Made by a program: the position numbers and the translations under genes
Shown here: one piece after another, positions 16,884 through 25,864 of the stretch
How the letters are laid out: every line of letters starts with the position of its first letter
Numbering within the stretch: position 1 is the first letter of the stretch
The notes under the pieces: model-generated
What the model was told of the DNA's origin: nothing
Seen by the model: the letters and a program-made list of their open reading frames with translations, nothing else
Database searches by the model: none
Source: Xanthomonas maliensis
Lineage (GTDB): Bacteria; Pseudomonadota; Gammaproteobacteria; Xanthomonadales; Xanthomonadaceae
Direction of reading: 5' to 3'
Assembly: GCF_009192945.1 (NCBI RefSeq)
Contig: NZ_NSET01000047.1
Coordinates: 1 to 64,000, forward strand
DNA: 64,000 nt

Positions 16884-17437
16884 GGCTGATAGACCGGCAG
16901 TCGCTCTTCGGCAATATCCTCAAGCAACGGTGCAGCTCTGTCCTTCGCTGACAGGATGGGCGAGCTTATCGGCCAATCCACACCGATACTGCCGTCGTCC
17001 CAGCGAACACTGGCGTCGGCTTCATGCACATAAATATCAGTGCAGAGGTAGCTGAACACAACACGTTCAGACAACACCGCAAACCCATGGGCGAACCCCT
17101 CAGGTATCCAGAACTGTCGCTTATTTTCCGCGCTCAGGACAGCAGCAGTCCATTGACCGAAATACGGTGAGCCGCGCCGGATATCCACTGCGACATCGTA
17201 GACCTCCCCCTCTAGCACGCTGACCAACTTCCCCTGTGGGCGCGGCCATTGGTAGTGCAGGCCTCGCAGCACGCCCCGGGTCGATGTGGATACGTTACTT
17301 TGCAGGAAACGTAACGGCAGGCCATGTTGATCAAAACGCTCGGCGTTCCAGGTTTCAAAAAACTGACCGCGCTCGTCACCGAATACTCTTGGCTCTATGA
17401 CTAGGCAACCAGGCAAAGAAGTCTCAATGACTTTCAA
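16880..17437 (-). CDS. rmlC: dTDP-4-dehydrorhamnose 3,5-epimerase
   Basis: This 185-residue cupin enzyme epimerises dTDP-4-keto-6-deoxyglucose. The motifs [17 protein letters not shown] and [16 protein letters not shown] carry the conserved catalytic residues. The usual family start corresponds to a TTG at 17437 that overlaps the rmlA stop (TTGA), with GGAG 7 bases upstream. No ATG is available within the conserved start region, and longer starts would add 72 residues of rmlA-overlapping nonsense. The rare start inside an overlap suggests reinitiation after RmlA. Confidence 0.94.
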   Translation of the reverse strand: MKVIETSLPGCLVIEPRVFGDERGQFFETWNAERFDQHGLPLRFLQSNVSTSTRGVLRGLHYQWPRPQGKLVSVLEGEVYDVAVDIRRGSPYFGQWTAAVLSAENKRQFWIPEGFAHGFAVLSERVVFSYLCTDIYVHEADASVRWDDGSIGVDWPISSPILSAKDRAAPLLEDIAEERLPVYQP

Positions 17438-18321
17438 GGAACTACTCCACGTTGTGCGAGCGAGTGTAGATATTGGCCGTAGGCGTTCTTGCTCAGCGGC
17501 GCAGCCAATCGCTCCAATTGGGACGCATCGATCCATCCCTGAGCAAAGGCGATCTCTTCGGGACAACAGACCTGTAAACCCTGCCGCATCTGAATCGTCT
17601 CGATGAAATTGGAGGCCTCGTGTAGGGACTGATGCGTGCCGGTATCCAGCCATGCATAGCCGCGCCCAAGCGACTCCAAGTGCAGATCGCCCGTCTCAAG
17701 ATAACGCCGATTGAGATCCGTGATTTCCAGTTCCCCTCGACTGGACGGCATCAATTCTGCGGCATAGTCACATGCCCGTCCATCGTAGAAATACAGGCCA
17801 GTAACAGCATAGTTTGACCGAGGGCGCAGGGGCTTTTCCTCGATATTGATGACCTTCCCCTGAGAATTGAATTCGGCGACTCCATAGCGCTCGGGATCGT
17901 TGACCCAATAGCCGAACACGGTTGCCCCATGCTCACGCGCGCTGGCGCGGCGCAACACGTCGGTCAGACCGTGCCCGTGAAAGATGTTGTCTCCCAGCAC
18001 CAGGCAACTGGGCTTGTCGCCGACGAAGTCACGCCCAATCAGATAGGCCTGAGCCAAACCATCCGGACTCGGCTGCACCGCGTAGCGAACATCGATTCCC
18101 CACTGTGCACCATCGCCTAGCAATGCCTGGAACAGGGGCTGCTCGTGGGGCGTATTGATGATCAGAACCTCACGAATGCCGGTCAGCATCAGCACACTGA
18201 GCGGATAGTAGATCATCGGCTTGTCGTAGACGGGCAATAGCTGTTTACTTATCCCTTTGGTGATGGGATACAACCGCGTCCCGGAGCCGCCCGCCAGGAT
18301 GATGCCTTTTCGTTGTGTCAT
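17434..18321 (-). CDS. rmlA: Glucose-1-phosphate thymidylyltransferase
   Basis: This 295-residue enzyme forms dTDP-glucose from dTTP and glucose-1-phosphate. The signature [20 protein letters not shown] lies at residues 10-29, [12 protein letters not shown] near 108 and [21 protein letters not shown] near 160. The Gln, Lys and Asp residues of the active site are in place. XanA could supply the glucose-1-phosphate. The start at 18321 lies 53 bases after the rmlB stop, the only real gap in the rmlBACD operon. Confidence 0.96.
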   Translation of the reverse strand: MTQRKGIILAGGSGTRLYPITKGISKQLLPVYDKPMIYYPLSVLMLTGIREVLIINTPHEQPLFQALLGDGAQWGIDVRYAVQPSPDGLAQAYLIGRDFVGDKPSCLVLGDNIFHGHGLTDVLRRASAREHGATVFGYWVNDPERYGVAEFNSQGKVINIEEKPLRPRSNYAVTGLYFYDGRACDYAAELMPSSRGELEITDLNRRYLETGDLHLESLGRGYAWLDTGTHQSLHEASNFIETIQMRQGLQVCCPEEIAFAQGWIDASQLERLAAPLSKNAYGQYLHSLAQRGVVP

Positions 18322-18374
18322 AGATTTCCCTTAATGAGGTCATCGGCCTGCGTGCGAGCTAGACAAATGCCGCG

Positions 18375-19430
18375 TCAAGCAGATTCGCCAATCCGCTCGA
18401 GGCGATAACTGCCGTCCAGCACGCTCCGCACCCAGGCTTGGTTGTCCAAGTACCACTGCACCGTCAGGGCGATCCCTTGTTCGAACGTGTAAGCAGGATG
18501 CCAGCCCAGTTCATTGCGAAGTTTGCTGGCATCGATGGCATACCGGCGATCATGGCCGGGACGGTCGGCCACATAGGTAATCTGGCTAGCGCGCGGCTGG
18601 CCGTCGTCACGTGGCTGCAACCGGTCCAATAACGCGCAAATGGTGTGAACAACCTCGATATTCTGCCTTTCCGCGTTGCCTCCAACGTTGTAGGTCTGGC
18701 CGATACGCCCCTTCTCCAGCACGGTGCGAATCGCATCACAGTGATCGCTGACAAACAACCAGTCGCGCACCTGTTTGCCATCGCCGTAGATAGGAAGCGC
18801 CTCACCCGCTAGGGCCTTCGCGATGACCAAGGGAATCAACTTCTCCGGAAAGTGGTACGGCCCATAGTTGTTGGAGCAGTTGGTCGTCAGGACCGGCAAA
18901 CCATACGTATGATGAAACGCGCGCACCAGGTGATCAGACGCTGCCTTAGACGCCGCGTATGGGGAATTTGGCGCGTAAGGAGTCGTTTCAGTGAACTGAC
19001 CGGTCTCCCCCAAGGTTCCGTAGACCTCGTCGGTCGATACATGCAAGAAGCGAAAGGCGGCGCGCTCGAGCGCCGGCAAATTCCGCCAGTAATCCCGAAC
19101 AGATTCCAGCAAAGCGAGCGTTCCGACCACATTGGTCTGGACGAAGGCCGCAGGCCCATCAATGGAACGATCCACGTGCGACTCTGCAGCGAAATTCACC
19201 ACCGCCGCAGGCCGATGCTCGCCAAGCACGCGACTCACCAGAGTGCGGTCGCCAATATCCCCTTGGACAAACAGGTGGCTCGGATGGTCCCGCAGGGAAG
19301 CCAGCGTAGCCAGATTGCCGGCATAGGTCAGCGCGTCGAGCGTGATCACCCGCACTCCCCGGCGCACCGCCTCCAAAACGAAATTGCCGCCGATGAAGCC
19401 GGCTCCGCCGGTCACGAGCCACGTTGTCAC
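18375..19430 (-). CDS. rmlB: dTDP-glucose 4,6-dehydratase
   Basis: This 351-residue SDR enzyme is the first in the operon and the first committed step to dTDP-rhamnose. Features are GGAGFIGGNFV near residues 8-18, HVSTDEVYGTLG near 131, and the YxxxK pair in PYAASKAASDHLV. NCSNNYGPYHFPEKLIP follows. I prefer the GTG at 19430, preceded by a GGGGAGAG ribosome-binding site, because longer in-frame starts add about 40 residues without homology. It is divergent from etfB across about 210 bases. Confidence 0.95.
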   Translation of the reverse strand: MTTWLVTGGAGFIGGNFVLEAVRRGVRVITLDALTYAGNLATLASLRDHPSHLFVQGDIGDRTLVSRVLGEHRPAAVVNFAAESHVDRSIDGPAAFVQTNVVGTLALLESVRDYWRNLPALERAAFRFLHVSTDEVYGTLGETGQFTETTPYAPNSPYAASKAASDHLVRAFHHTYGLPVLTTNCSNNYGPYHFPEKLIPLVIAKALAGEALPIYGDGKQVRDWLFVSDHCDAIRTVLEKGRIGQTYNVGGNAERQNIEVVHTICALLDRLQPRDDGQPRASQITYVADRPGHDRRYAIDASKLRNELGWHPAYTFEQGIALTVQWYLDNQAWVRSVLDGSYRLERIGESA

Positions 19431-19643
19431 GGTTTGCCGCTCTCCCCGATCACTGATCGCGCTGATTTCAACGTCACAGAATATACGGTCGCGTGACCCG
19501 GAGCCTGAAGCCACCACATGACTCCTGCCGACACCCCCCATACGCCATCGCATGGTTACCGCTGCCCGGTTAGAATTACCCGCACTCCCGAGCCAGCCGC
19601 CGCGGCCGGGCCTTCCCGTAATCGCTGAAGGATCTCGTACACG

Positions 19644-20390
19644 ATGAAAATCCTCGTCGCCTACAAGCGCGTGGTGGACTACAACGTCCGCATTCAGGTC
19701 AAGCCGGATGGCTCCGGCGTGGTGACCGAAGGCGTCAAGCTTTCGCCCAACCCGTTCGACGAAATCGCCCTGGAAGAGGCCCTGCGACTACGCGACGCCG
19801 GCACTGCCAGCGAGGTCGTGGTGGCCACCCTGGCCCCCGCCGACGCGGCCGCCCATCTGCGCAACGGCCTGGCCATGGGCGCCAATCGCGCCATCCACGT
19901 GGTCACCGACAACGCCGTGCAGCCGCTGACCGCCGCCCGCGCCCTGCTCAAGCTGGTCGAGAAGGAGCAGCCGGATCTGGTGATCCTGGGCAAGCAGGCC
20001 ATCGACGACGATGCCAACCAGACCGGCCAGATGCTGGCCACCCTGTGGGGACGTCCGCAAGCCACGTTCGCCAGCAAGCTGGTGATCGCCGACGGCAAGG
20101 CCACCGTGACACGCGAGGTCGATGCCGGCCTGGAGACGCTGGAGATCGATCTGCCGGCCGTGGTCACCACCGACCTGCGTCTGAACGAGCCGCGCTTCAT
20201 CAAGCTGCCGGACATCATGAAGGCCAAGAGCAAGCCGCTGGAAACGCTGGCCTTCGCCGATCTCGGGGTGCAGGCGCACGACAGCCTCACCACCACCCAT
20301 TACGCCGCTCCGTCCAAGCGCAGCCGCGGCGTCATGGTCAAGGATGCCGCCGAACTGGTGGCCGCACTCAAGCAGAAGGGGTTGCTGTAA
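19644..20390 (+). CDS. etfB: Electron transfer flavoprotein beta subunit
   Basis: This 248-residue AMP-binding small subunit of ETF accepts electrons from acyl-CoA dehydrogenases. MKILVAYKRVVDYNVRIQVK starts the protein. The GKQAIDDDANQTGQMLA segment near 119 and the recognition-loop region LRLNEPRFIKLPDIMKAKSK near 190-209 are typical. AAGGAT lies 9 bases before the ATG. Its stop overlaps the etfA start by one base. In xanthomonads this pair marks one edge of the LPS locus. Confidence 0.97.
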   Translation: MKILVAYKRVVDYNVRIQVKPDGSGVVTEGVKLSPNPFDEIALEEALRLRDAGTASEVVVATLAPADAAAHLRNGLAMGANRAIHVVTDNAVQPLTAARALLKLVEKEQPDLVILGKQAIDDDANQTGQMLATLWGRPQATFASKLVIADGKATVTREVDAGLETLEIDLPAVVTTDLRLNEPRFIKLPDIMKAKSKPLETLAFADLGVQAHDSLTTTHYAAPSKRSRGVMVKDAAELVAALKQKGLL

Positions 20391-21334
20391 TGGCCAAGAT
20401 CCTCGTCGTTGCCGAACATCTCAACGGCCAGCTCAATGCGGCCACCGCCAAGACCGTCAGTGCCGCCCAGGCGGTATCGCCGGACGCAATCGACGTCCTC
20501 GTGCTGGCGGCCGAACCGGCAGCTGTCGCCAGCCAGGCCGCCCAGCTAGCCGGCGTGGCCCGCGTACTGACCGTGACCAACCCCGCCAACGCGAACGCCA
20601 TCGCCCAGGTGCTGGGGCCACAGGTGGCCCAGATCGCCGGCCAGGGGTATTCCCACGTGTTCGGCCCCTCGACCACCTTCGGCAAGGACCTGATGCCGGT
20701 GGTGGCCGCCCTGCTGGGCGTCAACCAGATCTCCGACCTGATGGCGGTCGAGGATGCCTACACCTTCAAGCGACCGATCTACGCCGGCAACGCCATCATC
20801 ACCGTGCAGGCACCGTCCGATCAGCCCGTGGTGGCGACCGTCCGTAGCGCCTCCTGGCCGGAAGCCGCCAGTGGCGGCAACGCGGCGGTCGAGGCCGTTT
20901 CGGTTGACGCCGCCTTGCCAAGCCACTCGCGTTTCGTCGCATTGGCGGCCGGCAGCTCCGATCGTCCGGATCTGCAGAGCGCCAAGCGCGTCGTCTCCGG
21001 CGGCCGCGGCGTCGGTTCGGCGGAGAACTTCAAGCACATCTACAGCCTGGCCGACAAGTTGGGCGCGGCGGTCGGCGCCTCGCGCGCAGCCGTCGATGCC
21101 GGCTATGTGCCCAACGAACTGCAGGTCGGCCAGACCGGCAAGATCATTGCGCCGGAACTGTACGTGGCCATCGGCATCAGTGGCGCGATCCAGCATCTGA
21201 CCGGCATCAAGGACGCCGGCACCATCGTGGCGATCAACAAGGATCCGGAGTCTCCGATCTTCGAGATTGCCGATATCGGACTGGTCGGTGATCTGTTCAC
21301 CCTGCTGCCCGAACTCGAAGCTGCCCTGGGCTGA
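20390..21334 (+). CDS. etfA: Electron transfer flavoprotein alpha subunit
   Basis: This 314-residue FAD-binding large subunit of ETF carries the FAD domain in its C-terminal half. The motifs are [15 protein letters not shown] near 203, the [20 protein letters not shown] loop near 242, and the [20 protein letters not shown] segment. It forms a heterodimer with EtfB and donates electrons to ETF-QO (5273-6922). The start overlaps the etfB stop (TAATG). The gene ends 12 bases before the flippase-like gene, so transcription may continue into the glycosylation block. Confidence 0.97.
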   Translation: MAKILVVAEHLNGQLNAATAKTVSAAQAVSPDAIDVLVLAAEPAAVASQAAQLAGVARVLTVTNPANANAIAQVLGPQVAQIAGQGYSHVFGPSTTFGKDLMPVVAALLGVNQISDLMAVEDAYTFKRPIYAGNAIITVQAPSDQPVVATVRSASWPEAASGGNAAVEAVSVDAALPSHSRFVALAAGSSDRPDLQSAKRVVSGGRGVGSAENFKHIYSLADKLGAAVGASRAAVDAGYVPNELQVGQTGKIIAPELYVAIGISGAIQHLTGIKDAGTIVAINKDPESPIFEIADIGLVGDLFTLLPELEAALG

Positions 21335-21346
21335 AGCCGAGTCGAG

Positions 21347-22333
21347 ATGTTATCGAGCGCTCGGTCACACAACGGCGACCCCAAGCCTCCGCGCTATCGC
21401 CTGGATCAGTTGGCGCTGTGTGTGCTCATCGTTTGCGCGGCCTATGTGGCCGCGCTGGTCTGGATCGATCGCGGCAACGGAACCTTCGCGCGGCTCGGCG
21501 AGGTGGGTCATCTGCTGGCCCTCGCGACGCTCCCGGTCTCGGCTAGCTATCTGTTCCGCTATTGGCGCTGGCGGTGGCTGTTGCGGCGCCAGGGAAATGC
21601 AATCCCCTGGTGGCCAGGCCTGGCCGGCTATCTGGCTGGGTTTGCCTTGACCGCGACGCCTGCCAAGGCGGGCGAGCTGATGCGGCTCCGTTACTTCGCC
21701 CGCCTCGGCGTTCCCGCGCCCAGGACCCTGGCAATCTTCGTTTTCGAGCGCGCCAGCGACCTGCTGATTATCCTGAGCGTGTCGCTACTGGCCGCGCCGG
21801 TGTTCCCGGCCCTGGGAACGCTGGCCGCAATTGTGCTGGGCGGCGTGCTCGTCCTGTTTGGCGCAGCTGCTTGGCCCGCATTGCTCGACTGGCTGGCACG
21901 GCTAGGCGAACGCCTGCCAGGCCGATGGCTCCGTGCCAGCACTCGTTTTTGCTTGGCCGCGGCACTGGAGCTGCGCAGTTGTCTGGGCCTGCGATCAATG
22001 GCCCAGAGCCTGTTCGCCGGCAGCCTGGCATGGGGCCTGATTTCCTGCGTCTTCGCCGGGCTTTGTCTGGCGCTGGGCCTTACGCTCGATCCCATCGTCG
22101 CGCTTGGCATCTATCCATTGGCGATGCTGGTGGGTGCAGTGTCCTTCGTGCCCGGCGGAGTCGGGACAACGGAATTAGCGATCGTGCTGATGCTCGAGCG
22201 ACTGGGCGTGGGAACGGCCGATGCCATCGCTGTGGCCGTCGCGGCCCGCCTGGTAACGCTCTGGTATGCGGTTGTGGTCGGCGCCCTCGCCCTGCTCAGC
22301 GCAGAACTGGGGGTGCGCCGTGAAGCCGATTGA
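21347..22333 (+). CDS. AglD/LPG-synthase-TM family flippase-like membrane protein
   Basis: This 328-residue integral membrane protein has 7-8 hydrophobic segments starting near residue 17. The loop [20 protein letters not shown] near residue 101 and the [16 protein letters not shown] motif near 264 are characteristic of the UPF0104/LPG synthase transmembrane family. Members include MprF-type flippases and AglD-like glycosylation proteins. No catalytic domain is attached. It heads a same-strand run with the HAD-UbiA and DprE1/E2-like genes, so an inferred role is moving a lipid-linked sugar across the inner membrane. Direct evidence for a substrate is lacking. Confidence 0.75.
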   Translation: MLSSARSHNGDPKPPRYRLDQLALCVLIVCAAYVAALVWIDRGNGTFARLGEVGHLLALATLPVSASYLFRYWRWRWLLRRQGNAIPWWPGLAGYLAGFALTATPAKAGELMRLRYFARLGVPAPRTLAIFVFERASDLLIILSVSLLAAPVFPALGTLAAIVLGGVLVLFGAAAWPALLDWLARLGERLPGRWLRASTRFCLAAALELRSCLGLRSMAQSLFAGSLAWGLISCVFAGLCLALGLTLDPIVALGIYPLAMLVGAVSFVPGGVGTTELAIVLMLERLGVGTADAIAVAVAARLVTLWYAVVVGALALLSAELGVRREAD

Positions 22334-22379
22334 GCCACTGGGTATAATCGCTGCCCCGTAGCGGAACGCCCTACCGTCG

Positions 22380-23825
22380 ATGTCCTCTCCCTCTTTCACG
22401 CCCTCCCGTCCTCCTGGTGCGGGACGCGCCCTGTGCGTGGACCTCGATGGCACGCTATTGAACTCGGACATTCTTTATGAGTCGGTGCTGGCGCTGCTGG
22501 CGCGCAATCCGCTGTATCTGTTCGTGTTGCCCTTCTGGCTCCTGCGCGGCAAGGCTGCGCTGAAGCGCGAGTTGGCATCGCGCGTCAGCCTGCCCGCCGA
22601 GACCCTGCCCTACAACGCCCAGGTCCTCGACTTGCTGCGCACCACCGAGCAGCGGCCGCGGGTGCTGTGCACCGCCTCGGATGCCCTACTGGTCACGCCG
22701 ATCGCCGAGCACCTGGGCCTGTTCGAGCAGGTGATCGCCAGCGACGGCAAGCGCAACCTCTCCGGCCACAACAAGGCAGCTGCGCTCGTCGAAGCCTTTG
22801 GAGAACGAAATTTCGACTACGCCGGCAACGGCAGCGTGGACTTGCATGTGTGGGACAAGGCCGGCGGCGCCTGGGTCGTGAACAACGACAATGCCCTGCG
22901 CAAGGCGGCCGCCCAGCGCACCACCGTGTATGCGCACTGGCCAGCACCACCGCGCGCACGGGCCTGGCTCAAGGCGCTGCGTCTGCATCAATGGTTGAAG
23001 AATCTGCTGGTTTTCTTGCCGCTGCTGGCAGCGCACCGCTTTCTCCAACCGACATCGATACTGCAGGCGGTTCTGGCCCTGGTTGCCTTTGGGCTTTGCG
23101 CCTCCGGCGTTTATGTCCTCAACGATCTGCTCGATCTTACCCCCGATCGCCAACATCCTCGCAAGCGCGAGCGTCCGTTTGCTGCCGGCCGCATTCCGCT
23201 CCTGCACGGACTCTTTGCCGCCCCGGCGCTGACCTTGGCGGGCCTGGCGCTGTCGTTGGCGTGCAACATCGAATTCACGCTGGTCTTGCTCGCCTATTAC
23301 GTGATGACGCTGGCGTATTCGCTCCGCCTCAAGCGCATTGTGATGATCGACGTGGTGTTGCTGGCAGCCCTCTATACCGTGCGCATCATCGGCGGTGCGA
23401 TGGCCATCGATATCGAACTGTCGTTCTGGCTGCTCGCGTTCTCGATGTTCATCTTCTTGTCGCTGGCACTGCTCAAGCGCTACACCGAGCTGCACGCCAT
23501 GCTGACCAGCGGTAAGACCAAAGCCAGCGGCCGTGCTTACTCGGTAGAGGACCTGTCGTTGTTGCAGTCGATGGGCGCTGCGGCAGGCTACATCGCGGTG
23601 TTGGTGATGGCGCTGTACATCAACAGCCCCGAGAGCGTACAGCTGTATCGCAATCCCAAGCTACTGTGGATGGTCTGTCCAGTGCTGTTGTATTGGGTCA
23701 GCCGGGTCTGGGTGGTCGCCCATCGCGGCGACATGCACGATGACCCCATCGTCTTTGCCGCCACCGATCGGGTCAGCCAGGTCGTCGTCGTGCTGTGCGG
23801 CCTGTTCGCCTTGAGCGCCATCTAA
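22380..23825 (+). CDS. HAD phosphatase-UbiA prenyltransferase fusion (polyprenyl-phosphate phosphoribosyltransferase-like)
   Basis: This 481-residue protein has an N-terminal HAD hydrolase (about 1-185) with nucleophile motif DLDGTLLNSD at 21-30, the CTASD motif near 97 and YAGNGSVDLHVW near 148. From about 195 it becomes a UbiA-type membrane prenyltransferase with 8-9 helices. The first Asp-rich motif NDLLDLTPDRQHPRKRERP lies at 248-266. The second region is YSLRLKRIVMIDVVLLAALY. The HPRKRERPFAAG ending is like decaprenyl-phosphate phosphoribosyl (DPPR) synthase, which attaches phosphoribosyl-pyrophosphate to a polyprenyl phosphate. The HAD domain could remove the 5-phosphate. The stop overlaps the DprE1-like start (TAATG). 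Confidence 0.85.
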   Translation: MSSPSFTPSRPPGAGRALCVDLDGTLLNSDILYESVLALLARNPLYLFVLPFWLLRGKAALKRELASRVSLPAETLPYNAQVLDLLRTTEQRPRVLCTASDALLVTPIAEHLGLFEQVIASDGKRNLSGHNKAAALVEAFGERNFDYAGNGSVDLHVWDKAGGAWVVNNDNALRKAAAQRTTVYAHWPAPPRARAWLKALRLHQWLKNLLVFLPLLAAHRFLQPTSILQAVLALVAFGLCASGVYVLNDLLDLTPDRQHPRKRERPFAAGRIPLLHGLFAAPALTLAGLALSLACNIEFTLVLLAYYVMTLAYSLRLKRIVMIDVVLLAALYTVRIIGGAMAIDIELSFWLLAFSMFIFLSLALLKRYTELHAMLTSGKTKASGRAYSVEDLSLLQSMGAAAGYIAVLVMALYINSPESVQLYRNPKLLWMVCPVLLYWVSRVWVVAHRGDMHDDPIVFAATDRVSQVVVVLCGLFALSAI

Positions 23826-25132
23826 TGGCCGACGCCGGGCAGTCCTGGGGACGCTATCCGCATGCGACGCAGACGCTGCTGCCGATCGTCGACCGGGCGG
23901 CGACCCTGCCGGCCTTCGCAGGCAACGCGCTGCCGCGCGGAAACGGCCGCAGCTACGGCGACAGTTGCCTCAATCCCGACGGCACCTTGCTGTGCGCGCG
24001 TGGCCTGGACCGCTTCATCGGCTTCGACCCCGCGTCTGGCCGGGTACGCTGCGAGGCCGGGGTCACGCTCGCCGAGATCATCGATCTGGTCCTGCCGCAG
24101 GGCTGGTTCCTGCCGGTGACACCGGGCACCCGCTACGTCACCGTGGCCGGCGCCATCGCCAACGATGTGCATGGCAAGAACCATCATCGCACCGGCAACT
24201 TCGGCCACCACGTATGCGCGTTCGAGCTGCTGCGCAGCGACGGCAGCCGCCGTCTGTGCACGCCGCAGGCCGATGACGAGGGCTGGTTCGCGGCCACGGT
24301 CGGCGGACTCGGCTTGACCGGGCTGATCACCTGGGCGGAGATCCAGTTGCGCCGAGTGCCGGGACCGGCGCTGGAGACGGAGAACATCCGCTTCGGCTCG
24401 CTCGACGAGTTCTTTGCGTTGTCCGCGGCCTCGGCAGACAGCCACGAGTACAGCGTCGCCTGGATCGACTGCCTGGCCAGCGGTCGCGCCCGCGGCCGCG
24501 GCCATTTCACCCGCGCCGATCACTGCGCCGGCCTGCCCGAGGAACGCCCGGCCTCGCCCGGCAAGGGCCTGACGATGCCGCTGACCCCGCCCGTCTCGCT
24601 GGTCAACAAGCTGTCGCTGCGGCCGTTCAACGCGCTGTACTACTGGCGCCAGCCCGCGCGCAGCAAGCGCCGGCTGAGCCACCTGCTGCCGTTCTTCTAC
24701 CCGCTGGACGGCATCCGTCACTGGAACCGCATGTACGGCCCGCGCGGCTTCCTGCAATACCAGTGCGTGCTGCCGCCGGCCAGCGCGCGCGACGGCGTGG
24801 ATGCGCTGCTGGCGGAAATCGCCCGCAGCGGCAGCGGCTCGTTTCTCGCGGTACTGAAGGAATTCGGCGATATCCCCGCACGCGGCATGCTCTCCTTCCC
24901 GCGCCCCGGCACTACGCTGGCGCTGGATTTCCCCAACGACGGCGACGACGTGCTGCGCCTGCTGGCGCGCCTTGATCGCATCGTCGACGCCGCCGGCGGC
25001 GCTCTGTACCCTGCCAAGGACGCGCGGATGTCCGCTGACTCGTTCAAGCGCGCCTACGCCCGCTGGCAGGACTTCAGTCGCTATCTCGATCCCTGCTTTT
25101 CTTCCGGCTTTTGGCGCCGGGTCACGGAGTGA
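23825..25132 (+). CDS. DprE1-like FAD-dependent oxidase
   Basis: This 435-residue oxidase resembles decaprenylphosphoryl-beta-D-ribose 2-oxidase. The FAD-binding motif RGNGRSYGDSCLN lies at residues 38-50. TPGTRYVTVAGAIANDVHGK at 99-118 is followed by HHRTGNFGHHV, as in DprE1. The C-terminal LYPAKDARMSADSFKRAY segment matches the DprE1 end. The position that carries the benzothiazinone-reactive cysteine in Mycobacterium tuberculosis (GWNICVDFP, recalled) appears as GTTLALDFP here, so Ala is expected. The gene overlaps the HAD-UbiA stop and is 2 bases from the reductase, making a tight operon. Confidence 0.88.
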   Translation: MADAGQSWGRYPHATQTLLPIVDRAATLPAFAGNALPRGNGRSYGDSCLNPDGTLLCARGLDRFIGFDPASGRVRCEAGVTLAEIIDLVLPQGWFLPVTPGTRYVTVAGAIANDVHGKNHHRTGNFGHHVCAFELLRSDGSRRLCTPQADDEGWFAATVGGLGLTGLITWAEIQLRRVPGPALETENIRFGSLDEFFALSAASADSHEYSVAWIDCLASGRARGRGHFTRADHCAGLPEERPASPGKGLTMPLTPPVSLVNKLSLRPFNALYYWRQPARSKRRLSHLLPFFYPLDGIRHWNRMYGPRGFLQYQCVLPPASARDGVDALLAEIARSGSGSFLAVLKEFGDIPARGMLSFPRPGTTLALDFPNDGDDVLRLLARLDRIVDAAGGALYPAKDARMSADSFKRAYARWQDFSRYLDPCFSSGFWRRVTE

Positions 25133-25134
25133 AC

Positions 25135-25863
25135 ATGCAACGCGTCCTCATCATCGGCGCCACCTCGGCGATTGCCGAAGCCACCGCCCGGCGTTACGCC
25201 GCGCGCGGTGCAGCCATCCATCTGCTCGGCCGCCAAGCCGCACGCCTGGAGGCGATCGCGTCCGACCTGTCGACTCGCGGTGGCAAGGCCAGCTGTGGCC
25301 TGCTCGACGTCAACGATAGCGCCGACCATGCGGCGGCCTTGGATGCCGCATGGGCCGCGCTGGGCGGCGTTGACGTTGTGCTGATTGCACACGGCACGCT
25401 GCCCGACCAAGCAGCATGCGATGCCTCGGTCGAACTGTCCCTGCGCGAGTTCGCCACCAACGGCACTTCGACGATCGCGCTCTGCGCCGCCCTGGTGCCG
25501 CGCCTGGGCGCCGGCGCGACGCTGGCGGTGATTTCCTCGGTGGCGGGCGACCGCGGGCGCGCGAGCAACTATCTGTACGGCAGCGCCAAAGCGGCGGTCA
25601 GCGCCTACCTGAGCGGCCTCGGCCAGCGTCTGCGCCCGCTGGGTATCAACGTTCTCACGATCAAGCCGGGCTTCGTCGATACGCCGATGACCGCCGCTTT
25701 CAAGAAAGGCGCGCTGTGGGCCAAGCCCGATCAGATCGCCAAGGGCATTCTGCGCGCGGTCGATGGACGTCGCGCAGTCGCCTATTTGCCGGGATTCTGG
25801 TGGGCGATCATGTTCGTCATCAAGTCCATCCCCGAATTTGTCTTCCGCCGGATCACGCTCTGA
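25135..25863 (+). CDS. DprE2-like SDR oxidoreductase
   Basis: This 242-residue short-chain dehydrogenase is expected to reduce the 2-keto product of the DprE1-like enzyme, giving an arabinose configuration. The nucleotide motif is IIGATSAIAEATARRYA at residues 6-22. AHGTLPDQ near 89 is close to the DprE2 form, and the active-site triad is in VISSVAG with YLYGSAKAA. The C terminus has a hydrophobic stretch (FWWAIMFVIKSIPEFVF), consistent with membrane association as described for DprE2. The start at 25135 is 2 bases after the DprE1-like stop. Confidence 0.85.
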   Translation: MQRVLIIGATSAIAEATARRYAARGAAIHLLGRQAARLEAIASDLSTRGGKASCGLLDVNDSADHAAALDAAWAALGGVDVVLIAHGTLPDQAACDASVELSLREFATNGTSTIALCAALVPRLGAGATLAVISSVAGDRGRASNYLYGSAKAAVSAYLSGLGQRLRPLGINVLTIKPGFVDTPMTAAFKKGALWAKPDQIAKGILRAVDGRRAVAYLPGFWWAIMFVIKSIPEFVFRRITL

Positions 25864-25864
25864 C

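Noticed and set aside
19571-19576. TAGAAT as a -10 box for etfB
   Set aside because: No acceptable -35 hexamer at 16-18 bases upstream.
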